Shown here: piece by piece, positions 18,043-25,787 of the stretch
How positions within the stretch are numbered: the first letter of the stretch is position 1
Layout of the letters: every line of letters begins with the position of its first letter
Assembly: GCF_902506425.1 (NCBI RefSeq)
Contig: NZ_LR732469.1
Location: 2,470,770 to 2,534,769 of the forward strand
DNA length: 64,000 nt
Reading direction: 5' to 3'
Origin: Novosphingobium sp. 9U
GTDB taxonomy: Bacteria > Pseudomonadota > Alphaproteobacteria > Sphingomonadales > Sphingomonadaceae
Notes under the pieces: model-generated
What the model saw: only the letters and a program-made list of their open reading frames with translations
Told to the model about the DNA's origin: nothing
Databases searched by the model: none
Made by a program: the position numbers and the translations under genes

Positions 18043-18747
18043 ATGATCCAGAAGACTGCGCTCATCATCCGGCACGTGCCGTACGAAGGCGTCGCCGCCT
18101 ACCGCGAGCCGATCGAGGCGGCGGGCTACCATGTCGATCGCATCGACGTGAGCGATCCGGTGTTCGCGACCCTCGACCTGACACAGCATGACCTGCTCAT
18201 CATGATGGGCGGACCGATGGGGGTGTACGAGACCGAGGCCCATCCCTGGATTGCGATCCAGATCGAACGGCTCGCCCAGCGCCTTGAGGCTGACCGGCCC
18301 ACGCTGGGCGTGTGTCTCGGTGCGCAGATGATTGCGGCGGCGATGGGCGCGACGGTCTATCCCGGTCCTGCGAAGGAAGTCGGCTTCCATCCGGTTCGGG
18401 TGCATGATCATGCCTTGACCAGCCCGCTTCGGCACGTGGTCGATGTGCCGGTGCTCCACTGGCACGGGGACACCTTCACGCTTCCCGAAGGCGTGGAATT
18501 GCTCGCTTCCAGCCACGTCTACGAACATCAGGCCTTTCGCCGCGGATCGAACATCCTGGCGCTGCAGTTTCACGCCGAGATGGGCCTCGACCCGCGCTTC
18601 AACGACTGGATCGAGCAATGGCCCGGGTGCATCGTCGAAGCGGGCCAGGATGAAGCCAGCATGCGTGCGGCGCACGACCGCCTCGGCCCCGCGGCCGTGG
18701 CTGCAGGCCAGGCGATGATCGCGGAGTGGCTTGAAGGGCTGGACTGA
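18043..18747 (+). CDS. Class I glutamine amidotransferase-like protein
   Basis: A stand-alone GATase1 domain of 234 residues, similar to the GMP-synthase-type amidotransferases in COG0518. The nucleophile elbow is GVCLGAQ (Cys91), and the other catalytic residues are in FHAE (His177, Glu179). GGPMGVYE forms the oxyanion region. The acceptor substrate is unknown. ATG 18043 follows AAGAAGG, and a GTG three bases earlier is also possible. It converges with the ABC ATPase gene, with only 3 nt between stops. Confidence 0.85.
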   Translation: MIQKTALIIRHVPYEGVAAYREPIEAAGYHVDRIDVSDPVFATLDLTQHDLLIMMGGPMGVYETEAHPWIAIQIERLAQRLEADRPTLGVCLGAQMIAAAMGATVYPGPAKEVGFHPVRVHDHALTSPLRHVVDVPVLHWHGDTFTLPEGVELLASSHVYEHQAFRRGSNILALQFHAEMGLDPRFNDWIEQWPGCIVEAGQDEASMRAAHDRLGPAAVAAGQAMIAEWLEGLD

Positions 18748-18750
18748 CCT

Positions 18751-19512
18751 TTAGCTGCTTGCACGCGCTAGCTCCGGCGCCAGCGCCCGGCCGTCGTTGC
18801 CGACGCCCAGGTGGCCCAGAAGAACGCGGCGGATGGCTGCGGCGTGTTCCAACTGATCGGCATCGGTGTCTCGCGTTGCGTTGGGCAGGTCGGCGACGAT
18901 GACGCCTCCATCGAGGACGATGATCCGGTCTGCCAGGGCAATTGCCTCATCGACATCATGGGTGACGAGCAGCACCGCCGGGTTGTGGATGCTGACCAGC
19001 CGTTTCACCAGTACATGCATTTTGATCCGGGTCAGCGCGTCGAGTGCGCCGAATGGCTCGTCCGCCAGCAGCAGTTCGGGCTCGCGCCCCAGCGAGCGGG
19101 CGAGCGCGACCCGTTGTTGCTCGCCGCCCGACAGCTCATGCGGCCACGCGTTCTCGCGGCCGGCAAGGCCGACTTCCGCCAGAGCATCCAAACCCCGCTG
19201 ACGTGCGTCCGATCCTCTCAGCCCAAGAATGACGTTGTCGATCAGCTGCCGCCAGGGGAGCAGCCGCGAGTCCTGGAAGACGACGGATATTTTCTCGGGC
19301 ACGTAAAGCTCGCCACTGCCGCTCGCCTCGTGATCGAGATCGGCGATGGCGCGCAGCAGCGTGCTTTTGCCCGATCCGCTGCGTCCCAAAAGTGCGATGA
19401 ACTCACCCGGCGCAATGTCGAGGTCCAAGCCGTTGAGCACACCTTTGACCGTGAAGCGCCGGATCAGGTTGCGGACCCGCACGATCGGGCCGGTGGTTGC
19501 CTGATCGCTCAC
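18751..19512 (-). CDS. ABC transporter ATPase, sulfonate/nitrate/taurine type
   Basis: Energising subunit of 253 residues, SsuB/TauB-like. Walker A is GRSGSGKST, the signature is LSGGEQQR, Walker B is LLLADEPFGALD, followed by the H-loop VTHDVDEA. The start GTG 19510-19512 overlaps the permease stop by 4 nt. With the next two genes it forms a complete importer. The sulfonate assignment rests on neighbours (dioxygenase, FMN monooxygenase). Confidence 0.92.
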   Translation of the reverse strand: MSDQATTGPIVRVRNLIRRFTVKGVLNGLDLDIAPGEFIALLGRSGSGKSTLLRAIADLDHEASGSGELYVPEKISVVFQDSRLLPWRQLIDNVILGLRGSDARQRGLDALAEVGLAGRENAWPHELSGGEQQRVALARSLGREPELLLADEPFGALDALTRIKMHVLVKRLVSIHNPAVLLVTHDVDEAIALADRIIVLDGGVIVADLPNATRDTDADQLEHAAAIRRVLLGHLGVGNDGRALAPELARASS

Positions 19513-20414
19513 TGGCCGAGCGTCCGACGCCAGGACAGGACCTTCTTCTCGACTAGGCGTACGGCGCAGTCCGACACGAGGCCCAGCACGGCATAGAGTA
19601 TCAGGCCGACCAGCATGACGTCCGACTGCGCGTAGTTGCGGGCCAGGTTGATCATGTAGCCGATGCCGCTGGTGGTGTTGATCTGCTCCACCACGACCAG
19701 GCTGACCCAGGCGGCCATGACGCCGAAGCGCAGGCCCAGCATGATCCCGGGCAGCGCGCCGGGCAGCACGACGTGGCGCAGATATTCCAGGTAGCTGATC
19801 CGCATCGTCTCGGCGAGTTCGACGAAGCGCAAGTCGATGCCGCGCAAGGCATTGTGGGTGTGGACGTAGATCGGCAGGAACACGAAAACGCTGATCATCG
19901 TCACCTTCATGGTCTCGCCCACGCCGAACCACAGGATGAAGAAGGGGATGAGAGCCAGCGTCGGGATCGCTCGCTTGAGCTGAATGACACTGTCGAACAA
20001 GTAGCCTCCGACCAGGCTGAGCCCCGAGAGGAAAGCGACCGCGACGCCCAGGGTCGCACCGAAGAACAGTCCTTCAAGGGCGCGCAGCGTGGAGATGATC
20101 ACGTTGTGGTGGAGGTGCCCGTCCTGCAGCAACTCGATGCCAGTGGTCAGCGCCACCCAGGGCGCGGGCAGGATGCGGCTGTCTATGAACCCGCTGATGG
20201 AGCCAATCGCCCAGTAGGTCAGCAGAAGCGCCGGCCCGAGCAGCCAACCATAGCCCCATGCTTTGGGCAAGCCGAGCCGGTACTTGCCGCGCTCCAGCTG
20301 CGGCACGGACGGCACGCCTTCCAGCACCGGACGCGGTCGGTGATATCCGAGCCCCGGCGGCGGTCCGGCATGCTTCGGGAAGGGCGGGTGGAGGAGTTCT
20401 GCCGTGGATGCCAT
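19509..20414 (-). CDS. ABC transporter permease, sulfonate/taurine type
   Basis: 301-residue inner-membrane subunit of the SsuC/TauC family with about six helices and the EAA-loop (ELAETMRISYLEYLRHVVLPGALPG) that docks on the ATPase. A proline-rich cytoplasmic N-terminus of about 50 residues is longer than usual. It starts at ATG 20412-20414 and lies 55 nt after the binding-protein gene. Confidence 0.92.
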   Translation of the reverse strand: MASTAELLHPPFPKHAGPPPGLGYHRPRPVLEGVPSVPQLERGKYRLGLPKAWGYGWLLGPALLLTYWAIGSISGFIDSRILPAPWVALTTGIELLQDGHLHHNVIISTLRALEGLFFGATLGVAVAFLSGLSLVGGYLFDSVIQLKRAIPTLALIPFFILWFGVGETMKVTMISVFVFLPIYVHTHNALRGIDLRFVELAETMRISYLEYLRHVVLPGALPGIMLGLRFGVMAAWVSLVVVEQINTTSGIGYMINLARNYAQSDVMLVGLILYAVLGLVSDCAVRLVEKKVLSWRRTLGQ

Positions 20415-20469
20415 GGGGGGTGATCCTTGCTCAGCCTACGAGGTTGCGGCGGAGGGAAGCGGTGTGCGG

Positions 20470-21546
20470 CTACGAACGGCCGATCGCATCGGCGGCGATG
20501 CTCTGGAAGCGGCGGTCGAAGATTTCGGCAGCGGGGAAGGGCTTCTTGTCCATCTCGCGTGCCATGAAGTCGATCGTCTGCTGTTCGACCGTGATGGCCT
20601 CGTTCCAGCTGCGGGGGATGTCGGACTGCCCACTCTCGCGGATCACGAGGGCGGCGTCGGCCGGGCTCAAGCCCTGATCCTGGACGTAATAGAGGTCCGC
20701 CCATTCTTCCGGGTGCGTGTCGATCCAGACTTGCGCGCGGGCCCAGAGCTTCACGTAGGCCCGGATCGCAGCGGCCTTCGCCGGATCGCGCAGGGTCTCG
20801 GTGCGGACGTAGAGCACGCCTGGATCGTCGCGGAAGCTACCATGGCCGATCACTTTGGCGCCTTCCGCACCATATTTGGCCAGGTAGCGGCGCGCTTGCA
20901 GGCCGGCCCCGATCGGTGCCGCGTCGACCTGCTTGGCCGCGAGCGCGCTGAGGTAGGTGTCGGTCGCGGCGGGAAGGTCGACTAGGGTCACCTCCTCCTG
21001 TCGGATGCCGGCCTTGGCCAACGTGCTCAGGACGACAAAGCCTTGCGCCTGGCCCGGGCTATAGGCGATGCGCTTGCCTCTAAGGTCGGCCACGTCGGCG
21101 ACCGAGCTGCCCGGCGCCGTGCCGATTGCGTAGAGCGGATAGCGCCAGGGCTCGGTGCGGAACCTCCAGGCGACGATCTTGACCGGAATGCCGACCCACA
21201 CGCCATGAATCGGCGGGATGTTGGCCGCCGATCCCACATCGAGCGCCTTGGCCTGGAACGCCTCGGTCACGCCCGGCCCGCCGGTGATCTGTGCGAATTG
21301 CACCTTGAACGGCAGGTCTTTCAGCCATCCGTTCCGCTCCAGCACCTTCTGTGTCAGCGGATCTCCGACGACCAGAGTGGTTCCGGCGGGCACGCGCTCC
21401 GGAATCGGGGCATCGAGCGAAAGGCCAGCAGCCTGTGCAGCATCGCCGCGGAACAGATGCGCGAGCAACGGGATGAACGCGAGCAAAACCAAGACGATCG
21501 AGATGATCGTCCCAACGTCACGTCCACGGATCGCTCGATGCGGCAC
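20470..21546 (-). CDS. ABC transporter substrate-binding protein, sulfonate/taurine (SsuA-like) type
   Basis: 358 residues of the NMT1/SsuA-like fold with AKALDVGSAANIPPIHGVW and later GIRQEEVTLVDLP. The N-terminus has a hydrophobic segment (residues about 13-31) that looks more like an uncleaved membrane anchor than a classical signal peptide. The start is GTG 21544-21546, preceded by AGGAG at 6 nt. It is the first gene of the transporter operon. The ligand is probably a sulfonate or sulfate ester, from context. Confidence 0.9.
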   Translation of the reverse strand: MPHRAIRGRDVGTIISIVLVLLAFIPLLAHLFRGDAAQAAGLSLDAPIPERVPAGTTLVVGDPLTQKVLERNGWLKDLPFKVQFAQITGGPGVTEAFQAKALDVGSAANIPPIHGVWVGIPVKIVAWRFRTEPWRYPLYAIGTAPGSSVADVADLRGKRIAYSPGQAQGFVVLSTLAKAGIRQEEVTLVDLPAATDTYLSALAAKQVDAAPIGAGLQARRYLAKYGAEGAKVIGHGSFRDDPGVLYVRTETLRDPAKAAAIRAYVKLWARAQVWIDTHPEEWADLYYVQDQGLSPADAALVIRESGQSDIPRSWNEAITVEQQTIDFMAREMDKKPFPAAEIFDRRFQSIAADAIGRS

Positions 21547-21827
21547 TTAAGACTCCTGCAGCTTTCAACCATACTGGCCAGATATGATTTGGCGCGTCAA
21601 GTGCTGTCTGCAGTGGGATGGTTGGCTTAGGCGCGACACATCGACGCCGTGCCGGAGCAGCTATGTGGCGGCTAACGTTCGGCGTGCCCGGCGGGGAAAC
21701 TAAAGCATAGAGTGATGCTAGGAGTGGCGCGCTCAGGCGCCGTGCGCCGAGCGGCTTGGTATGTCGATCGGGCGAACCAGGCGTCGCATGCGCTACCAGC
21801 GCAGCAAACATCTATGCCTGGAGAGGA
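21547..21827. promoter_or_regulatory. 281-nt spacer upstream of the transporter operon
   Basis: No gene seen. It must hold the promoter of the leftward ABC operon. An AT-rich stretch at about 21568-21590 (CATACTGG, ATATGATTT) is the best candidate area. No exact operator could be defined. Confidence 0.3.
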
Positions 21828-22271
21828 TCAGACCTCGGCTTGCGCCATTCCGCCGGCCGCTTCCTCGCGCAGGGCGTCGGCTAGCGTGCGATTATCGAGG
21901 ATGCTGGTGGTCGCGTCGCGCACTTCGGCGAAGAGCGCGCGCAGCTGACATAAGTGCTCGTCCTGGCAGTCCTCGCAGCGCTGGTAGAAGTTGCGGCTGA
22001 CGCAGGGCAGCATGGCCAGCGGTCCGTCGGTAATCCGCACGACTTCGCCGAAGGTGATGAGGTCGGCCGGTCGTGCGAGCTGGTAGCCGCCCATGTTGCC
22101 GCGCGTGCTCTTCACCAGGCCCACCCGGCGAAGATCGGACATGATCGACTCCAGGAATTTGCGCGGGATCTTCTCCTGCTCGGAGATGAGGGATACCTGC
22201 CGTGTCGCTCCCTTGGCCCTCGCGATGTTCAGAAGAGCCTTCAGCGCATACCGGCCGCGTTGGGAAAGCAT
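21828..22271 (-). CDS. Rrf2-family transcriptional regulator with conserved cysteines
   Basis: 147 residues: an N-terminal winged helix-turn-helix (LSQRGRYALKALLNIA to GNMGGYQLARP) and a C-terminal region with four cysteines, C-x8-C-x2-C-x5-C (CVSRNFYQRCEDCQDEHLC). Rrf2 proteins sense Fe-S clusters (IscR), NO (NsrR) or cysteine precursors (CymR). The cysteine set suggests a metal or Fe-S ligand. Its location between a sulfonate transporter and a rhodanese suggests it controls this sulfur region. Confidence 0.9.
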   Translation of the reverse strand: MLSQRGRYALKALLNIARAKGATRQVSLISEQEKIPRKFLESIMSDLRRVGLVKSTRGNMGGYQLARPADLITFGEVVRITDGPLAMLPCVSRNFYQRCEDCQDEHLCQLRALFAEVRDATTSILDNRTLADALREEAAGGMAQAEV

Positions 22272-22406
22272 GCGGAGTGGACACCTTGCAAGGTCTTGCG
22301 CACAACCGCTGGCGCGCCGACGACCGGATCGCGGCGGATATATGTCAACCGCCGACCTCTCGCAACCCGCAGGCGCGGGCCTGACAGGCGCGCCGGTGTG
22401 TCGCCT

Positions 22407-22823
22407 TCAGGTCAGGCCGAAGCTCGCAGAAAAGGCGCTTCCGCGTTCCCAGATCGCTGGAAACCACGCCTGTCCGCTGTCGTCACGCCAGGCATGCAGA
22501 CCGCCACGCACGTTGAACACCTGCGTGTAGCCAAGGCTCTGGAGGCTCCATGTCGCGAGCGCCCCGCGGTTGCCTCCGGCGCAATAGATGACCAGCGGAT
22601 CGTGCTTGCCCTCTACGGCGTCGGTGATCAGGTACTCGAGCCGGCCCCGGCTGAGGTGCAGAGCGCCACCCAATGGAGGGTTGCGCAACAGTTCATCCTC
22701 GTCGCGCACGTCGATCAGCAGCGCGCCTTGTGCCACTTTCGCGCGAGCTTCGGCGGGCGAGATCTCGCGGATCTGCTGGCGCGCGCGATCGGCAAGTTCG
22801 TGAAGGTCATGGTAGTCAGGCAT
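22407..22823 (-). CDS. Rhodanese-like sulfurtransferase
   Basis: A single rhodanese domain of 138 residues with LLIDVRDEDE and the active-site loop YCAGGNRG, containing the catalytic cysteine, and RGGLHAW. I chose ATG 22821-22823, which has GGGAGGG at 5-6 nt. The longer frame to 22880 reads through the ribosome-binding site. It probably handles sulfane sulfur released during organosulfur breakdown. Confidence 0.88.
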   Translation of the reverse strand: MPDYHDLHELADRARQQIREISPAEARAKVAQGALLIDVRDEDELLRNPPLGGALHLSRGRLEYLITDAVEGKHDPLVIYCAGGNRGALATWSLQSLGYTQVFNVRGGLHAWRDDSGQAWFPAIWERGSAFSASFGLT

Positions 22824-22995
22824 CGTGACCCTCCCGTGCATGACAGGGGGACGGGTCTCGCAATTCGAGCTTGCTTGCATTCGCCATTGTTCGTCTCCCG
22901 GGTTCAGGAGTCACGAGACCTGACGTTGTCGCCTGAGTTCGTGCGTTGCATCCGAGCCTTGGTTCGAGGCACATCTCGTTCCGTAGCAGAGTTGT

Positions 22996-23012
22996 TCTAC
23001 CATAATGGTAGA
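22996..23012. promoter_or_regulatory. Inverted repeat, possible operator upstream of the rhodanese gene
   Basis: TCTACCAT-A-ATGGTAGA is a perfect 8-bp dyad with a one-base centre, about 175 nt upstream of the rhodanese start. Size and symmetry fit a dimeric winged-helix regulator such as the Rrf2 protein encoded next door. Binding is inference. Confidence 0.4.
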
Positions 23013-23111
23013 CAAATGCCAGCCTAGTTCGGGTGTCGCATGGCGAAGTTATGCTTTGTCCGTCGCATGAAGCGCACGCACCGGCACGTTGCGCCGGGCT
23101 TAGCGCGAAGT

Positions 23112-23143
23112 CCCCCTGCGACCATCACGCCGGTCGCAGGGGG
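23112..23143 (-). terminator. Terminator hairpin after the TauD/AtsK-like gene
   Basis: A perfect 12-bp stem (CCCCCTGCGACC/GGTCGCAGGGGG) with an 8-nt loop starts 12 nt beyond the dioxygenase stop codon. No long U-run follows on the minus strand. Confidence 0.6.
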
Positions 23144-23154
23144 GGCGGGGCAGA

Positions 23155-24153
23155 TTACTGGTCGTCGAGCGTGTAGAACAAATCGCCCGAGATCTGCTCG
23201 GAGACGTAGCCATCCGGACCGACCGGAGTGCTGGTGCCCACGGTGGTCCTGCGCACGATGCGCTCTTCCTCGAAGTGCTCCCAGTCGACCGGACCCCAGT
23301 GGCTGGTGGCGCGGTTGTCCCAGACGACGATCGAGTTGGGGCTCCAGTTGAAGCGCGCCTGGATCTGTGCGTGACCGGCCAGCTCGTTGCGCAGATAGGT
23401 GAGCAGCGCCTCGCTCTCGCCTTCGTTGAAGCCGTCGATGTACTTGATGAAGCCGGGGCTCAGGAACAGCGACTTGTGGCCCGTCTCCGGATGCACCCGC
23501 ACGAGCGGATGGCGCGAAAGGTAAGCGCCGGTCGGGCGGCCATCGTCGCGCGGCGGCGGCGGATAGCCGCGGAAGGCGTCGTCGCGACCGTGGACCGCCT
23601 TGAGGTTCTCGATCACGTCGCGGAACGCTGGCGAGAGGCTGTTGTACAGCGCCTCCAGGTTCACGAACAGCGTGTCACCACCCGCTACCGGGCCTTCCAG
23701 GATGCGCAGGAAGGTGATGTCGCTGGGGTTGGCGACGAACGTGATGTCGGTGTGCCAGCCGCGCCCCTCGCGTGGGCGGCCGAAGGCCCGCAGGTGCTTC
23801 TTCTGCACATCGTCGAACACGCTGGGCCGATCGCGCTGGACCGACTTCACGTTTTCCATGACCTGCACCGGTCCGCCGACGCGGCCGTTGGTGATCGGGT
23901 GCGCCGGGGTGACTCCCCCGAAGTAGCTGGAAAAGCGGATGTGCTGCTCGTCATTGATGGGCTGGTCGCGGAAGAACAGGACCTTGTAGCGCAGCAGCTT
24001 GCGGCGCAACTTGGCGACCGTTTCGCCATCGAGTTCTTCGCGCAAGTCGATCCCGCTGACTTCGGCACCGATCACCGGAGTGACTTGAGTGAACTTGAGA
24101 TTGTCGACGGAGTTCGCCGAGGTCTTCTGCCGTTCGAGCACGTCTGTGGTCAT
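23155..24153 (-). CDS. TauD/AtsK-family 2-oxoglutarate-dependent dioxygenase
   Basis: Fe(II)/2-oxoglutarate dioxygenase of 332 residues, likely cleaving a sulfonate or alkyl sulfate ester to release sulfite or sulfate. The iron triad is visible as WHTD (His134, Asp136) and SHWG (His285), with the 2-oxoglutarate arginine in RIVRRTT (about 301). The fold contains VLFFRDQ. Its roughly 20-residue N-terminal extension before the core is slightly longer than TauD. It lies 36 nt downstream of the FMN monooxygenase gene, so the two are probably co-transcribed. Confidence 0.9.
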   Translation of the reverse strand: MTTDVLERQKTSANSVDNLKFTQVTPVIGAEVSGIDLREELDGETVAKLRRKLLRYKVLFFRDQPINDEQHIRFSSYFGGVTPAHPITNGRVGGPVQVMENVKSVQRDRPSVFDDVQKKHLRAFGRPREGRGWHTDITFVANPSDITFLRILEGPVAGGDTLFVNLEALYNSLSPAFRDVIENLKAVHGRDDAFRGYPPPPRDDGRPTGAYLSRHPLVRVHPETGHKSLFLSPGFIKYIDGFNEGESEALLTYLRNELAGHAQIQARFNWSPNSIVVWDNRATSHWGPVDWEHFEEERIVRRTTVGTSTPVGPDGYVSEQISGDLFYTLDDQ

Positions 24154-24189
24154 GGTCTGCTCCTCTTCATCAAATCGGGTTGGGAATCA

Positions 24190-25554
24190 TCAAGCCGCGT
24201 CTTCACGCGCAGCGTCGGCGACAAGCGCGTAGCTGTTGGCGGGGCGCTCCAGACCGAGGTTCTCTCGTAGCGTGGTGCCCTCGTACTCGGTGCGGAACAG
24301 GCCGCGGCGCTGCAGGATCGGCACGACCTGGTCGATGAAGTCGGTGAGGCCGGTCGGCAGGATCGGCGGCATGATGTTAAAGCCGTCCGCCGCGCCTTGC
24401 TCGAACCACAGCTGGATCGCGTCGGCGGTCTGCTCGGGCGTGCCCACGAAAACGCGATGGCCGCGTGCCGTTGCCAGCGTCCGGTAAAGTTCGCGCAAGG
24501 TCGGCTGTTCGCGCTCGACGTAATCCGTGACGAGCTTCAGCCGGCTCTTGTTACCGTTCGTCTCGACCGGCAGCGGTGGTGCCCGGTCGTCGAGCGAATA
24601 GGCGCTGAGATCGGCGCCTTGGTAATGGCGCGTCAGGATGTTCCAGGCCGTGTCGGGATGGACCAGCGACTGAATCTCTTCATAGTTGGCCTGGGCTTCG
24701 GCCTCTGTTCCGCCGAGCACCGGGAAGATGCCGGGCATGATCAGCAACTGCTCGGGTGCGCGGCCGAAGCGGGGCAGGCGGCTCTTCACGTCCGCGTAGA
24801 ATTCCTGCGCATCCTCCAGTGTGAGGTTGGCCGTGAAGATCACTTCGGACGTTCGCGCGGCGAGGTCGCGCCCGGCTTCCGAGGCGCCGGCCTGTACGAT
24901 GACCGGATAGCCTTGCGGCGGCCGCCCGACGTTGAGCAGCCCGCGCACGTTGAAGTGCGCGCCTGCAAATTCGACGGAGTGCACCTTGTCGGGATCGACG
25001 TAGATCCCGCTTTCCTTGTCGCGTACGAAGGCATCGTCCTCGTACGTGTCCCAGAGTGCCTTGGTGACCGCCAGGAACTCCTCTGCGCGCTCGTATCGCA
25101 AGGCGTGATCGGGATGGCGGTCGAGCCCGAAGTTGGCGGCGACGTCGGCGCCCGTGGTGACCACGTTCCACGCCGCGCGCCCACCCGAGATCCAGTCCAG
25201 CGAGGCGAATTTGCGCGCAAGCGTGTAGGGATCCTCGTACGTCGTCGATGCCGTTGCGACGAAGCCGACGTGGCTCGTCACTTGGCTGAGTGCGGCCCAG
25301 AGCGTCACCGGCTCGAACTTGGCGCCCTGCGAGCTGCGTGACAGCGCTTCGGGCTCTGCCTTCAAGCCGGCGCCCGGGCTGTCGGCAACGAACACCATGT
25401 CGAACTTCCCGCGCTCGGCCGTCTGCGCCAGCTCGCGGTAGTGCGCGATGTTGAGCCCGGCGTCGGCTTGCGACGCGGGATGGCGCCAGGCGGCGGCATG
25501 ATGACCGCTCGCCATCAGGAACGCGCCGAGGCGCAGCTTGCGGGATTGGCTCAT
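24190..25554 (-). CDS. FMN-dependent monooxygenase of the NtaA/SnaA/DszA/SoxA family
   Basis: Luciferase-like (LLM) flavin monooxygenase of 454 residues. Features are the N-terminal LGAFLMASGHHAAAWRHP, FDMVFVADSPG, WISGGRAAWNVVTT and VQAGASEAGRDLA, typical of the two-component subfamily that includes the sulfone monooxygenase DszA. It needs a separate flavin reductase, which is not seen here. Next to a TauD-type enzyme and a sulfonate importer it probably performs C-S bond oxidation. The ATG is at 25552-25554. Confidence 0.9.
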   Translation of the reverse strand: MSQSRKLRLGAFLMASGHHAAAWRHPASQADAGLNIAHYRELAQTAERGKFDMVFVADSPGAGLKAEPEALSRSSQGAKFEPVTLWAALSQVTSHVGFVATASTTYEDPYTLARKFASLDWISGGRAAWNVVTTGADVAANFGLDRHPDHALRYERAEEFLAVTKALWDTYEDDAFVRDKESGIYVDPDKVHSVEFAGAHFNVRGLLNVGRPPQGYPVIVQAGASEAGRDLAARTSEVIFTANLTLEDAQEFYADVKSRLPRFGRAPEQLLIMPGIFPVLGGTEAEAQANYEEIQSLVHPDTAWNILTRHYQGADLSAYSLDDRAPPLPVETNGNKSRLKLVTDYVEREQPTLRELYRTLATARGHRVFVGTPEQTADAIQLWFEQGAADGFNIMPPILPTGLTDFIDQVVPILQRRGLFRTEYEGTTLRENLGLERPANSYALVADAAREDAA

Positions 25555-25787
25555 CGGATCAACACCCTCCAGGAGACACTCTGTCGATCTAAAGTTTCAT
25601 ATCATATCGGGTGAGTCAAGATTGCTTGTCGCTTCGTGGGATTGGGTTAGTGGGCGCGGATTTCTTGCAGATTGTACGCCCGAGGGCCTTACTTAGAAAA
25701 TCTAACTTAGCTCAAAGGAGAACTAATCTACACCATGTAAGTAGGAATGGATATTGCCTCGCTCGACCAAACGAGGGGGTATTGTCG

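Larger units (their letters stand above)
22824..23154. other. 331-nt intergenic region with an inverted repeat and a terminator hairpin
   Basis: No gene. The left part is the rhodanese leader. An 8-bp inverted repeat stands at 22996-23012 and a strong hairpin at 23112-23143 follows the dioxygenase gene on the minus strand. Confidence 0.5.
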
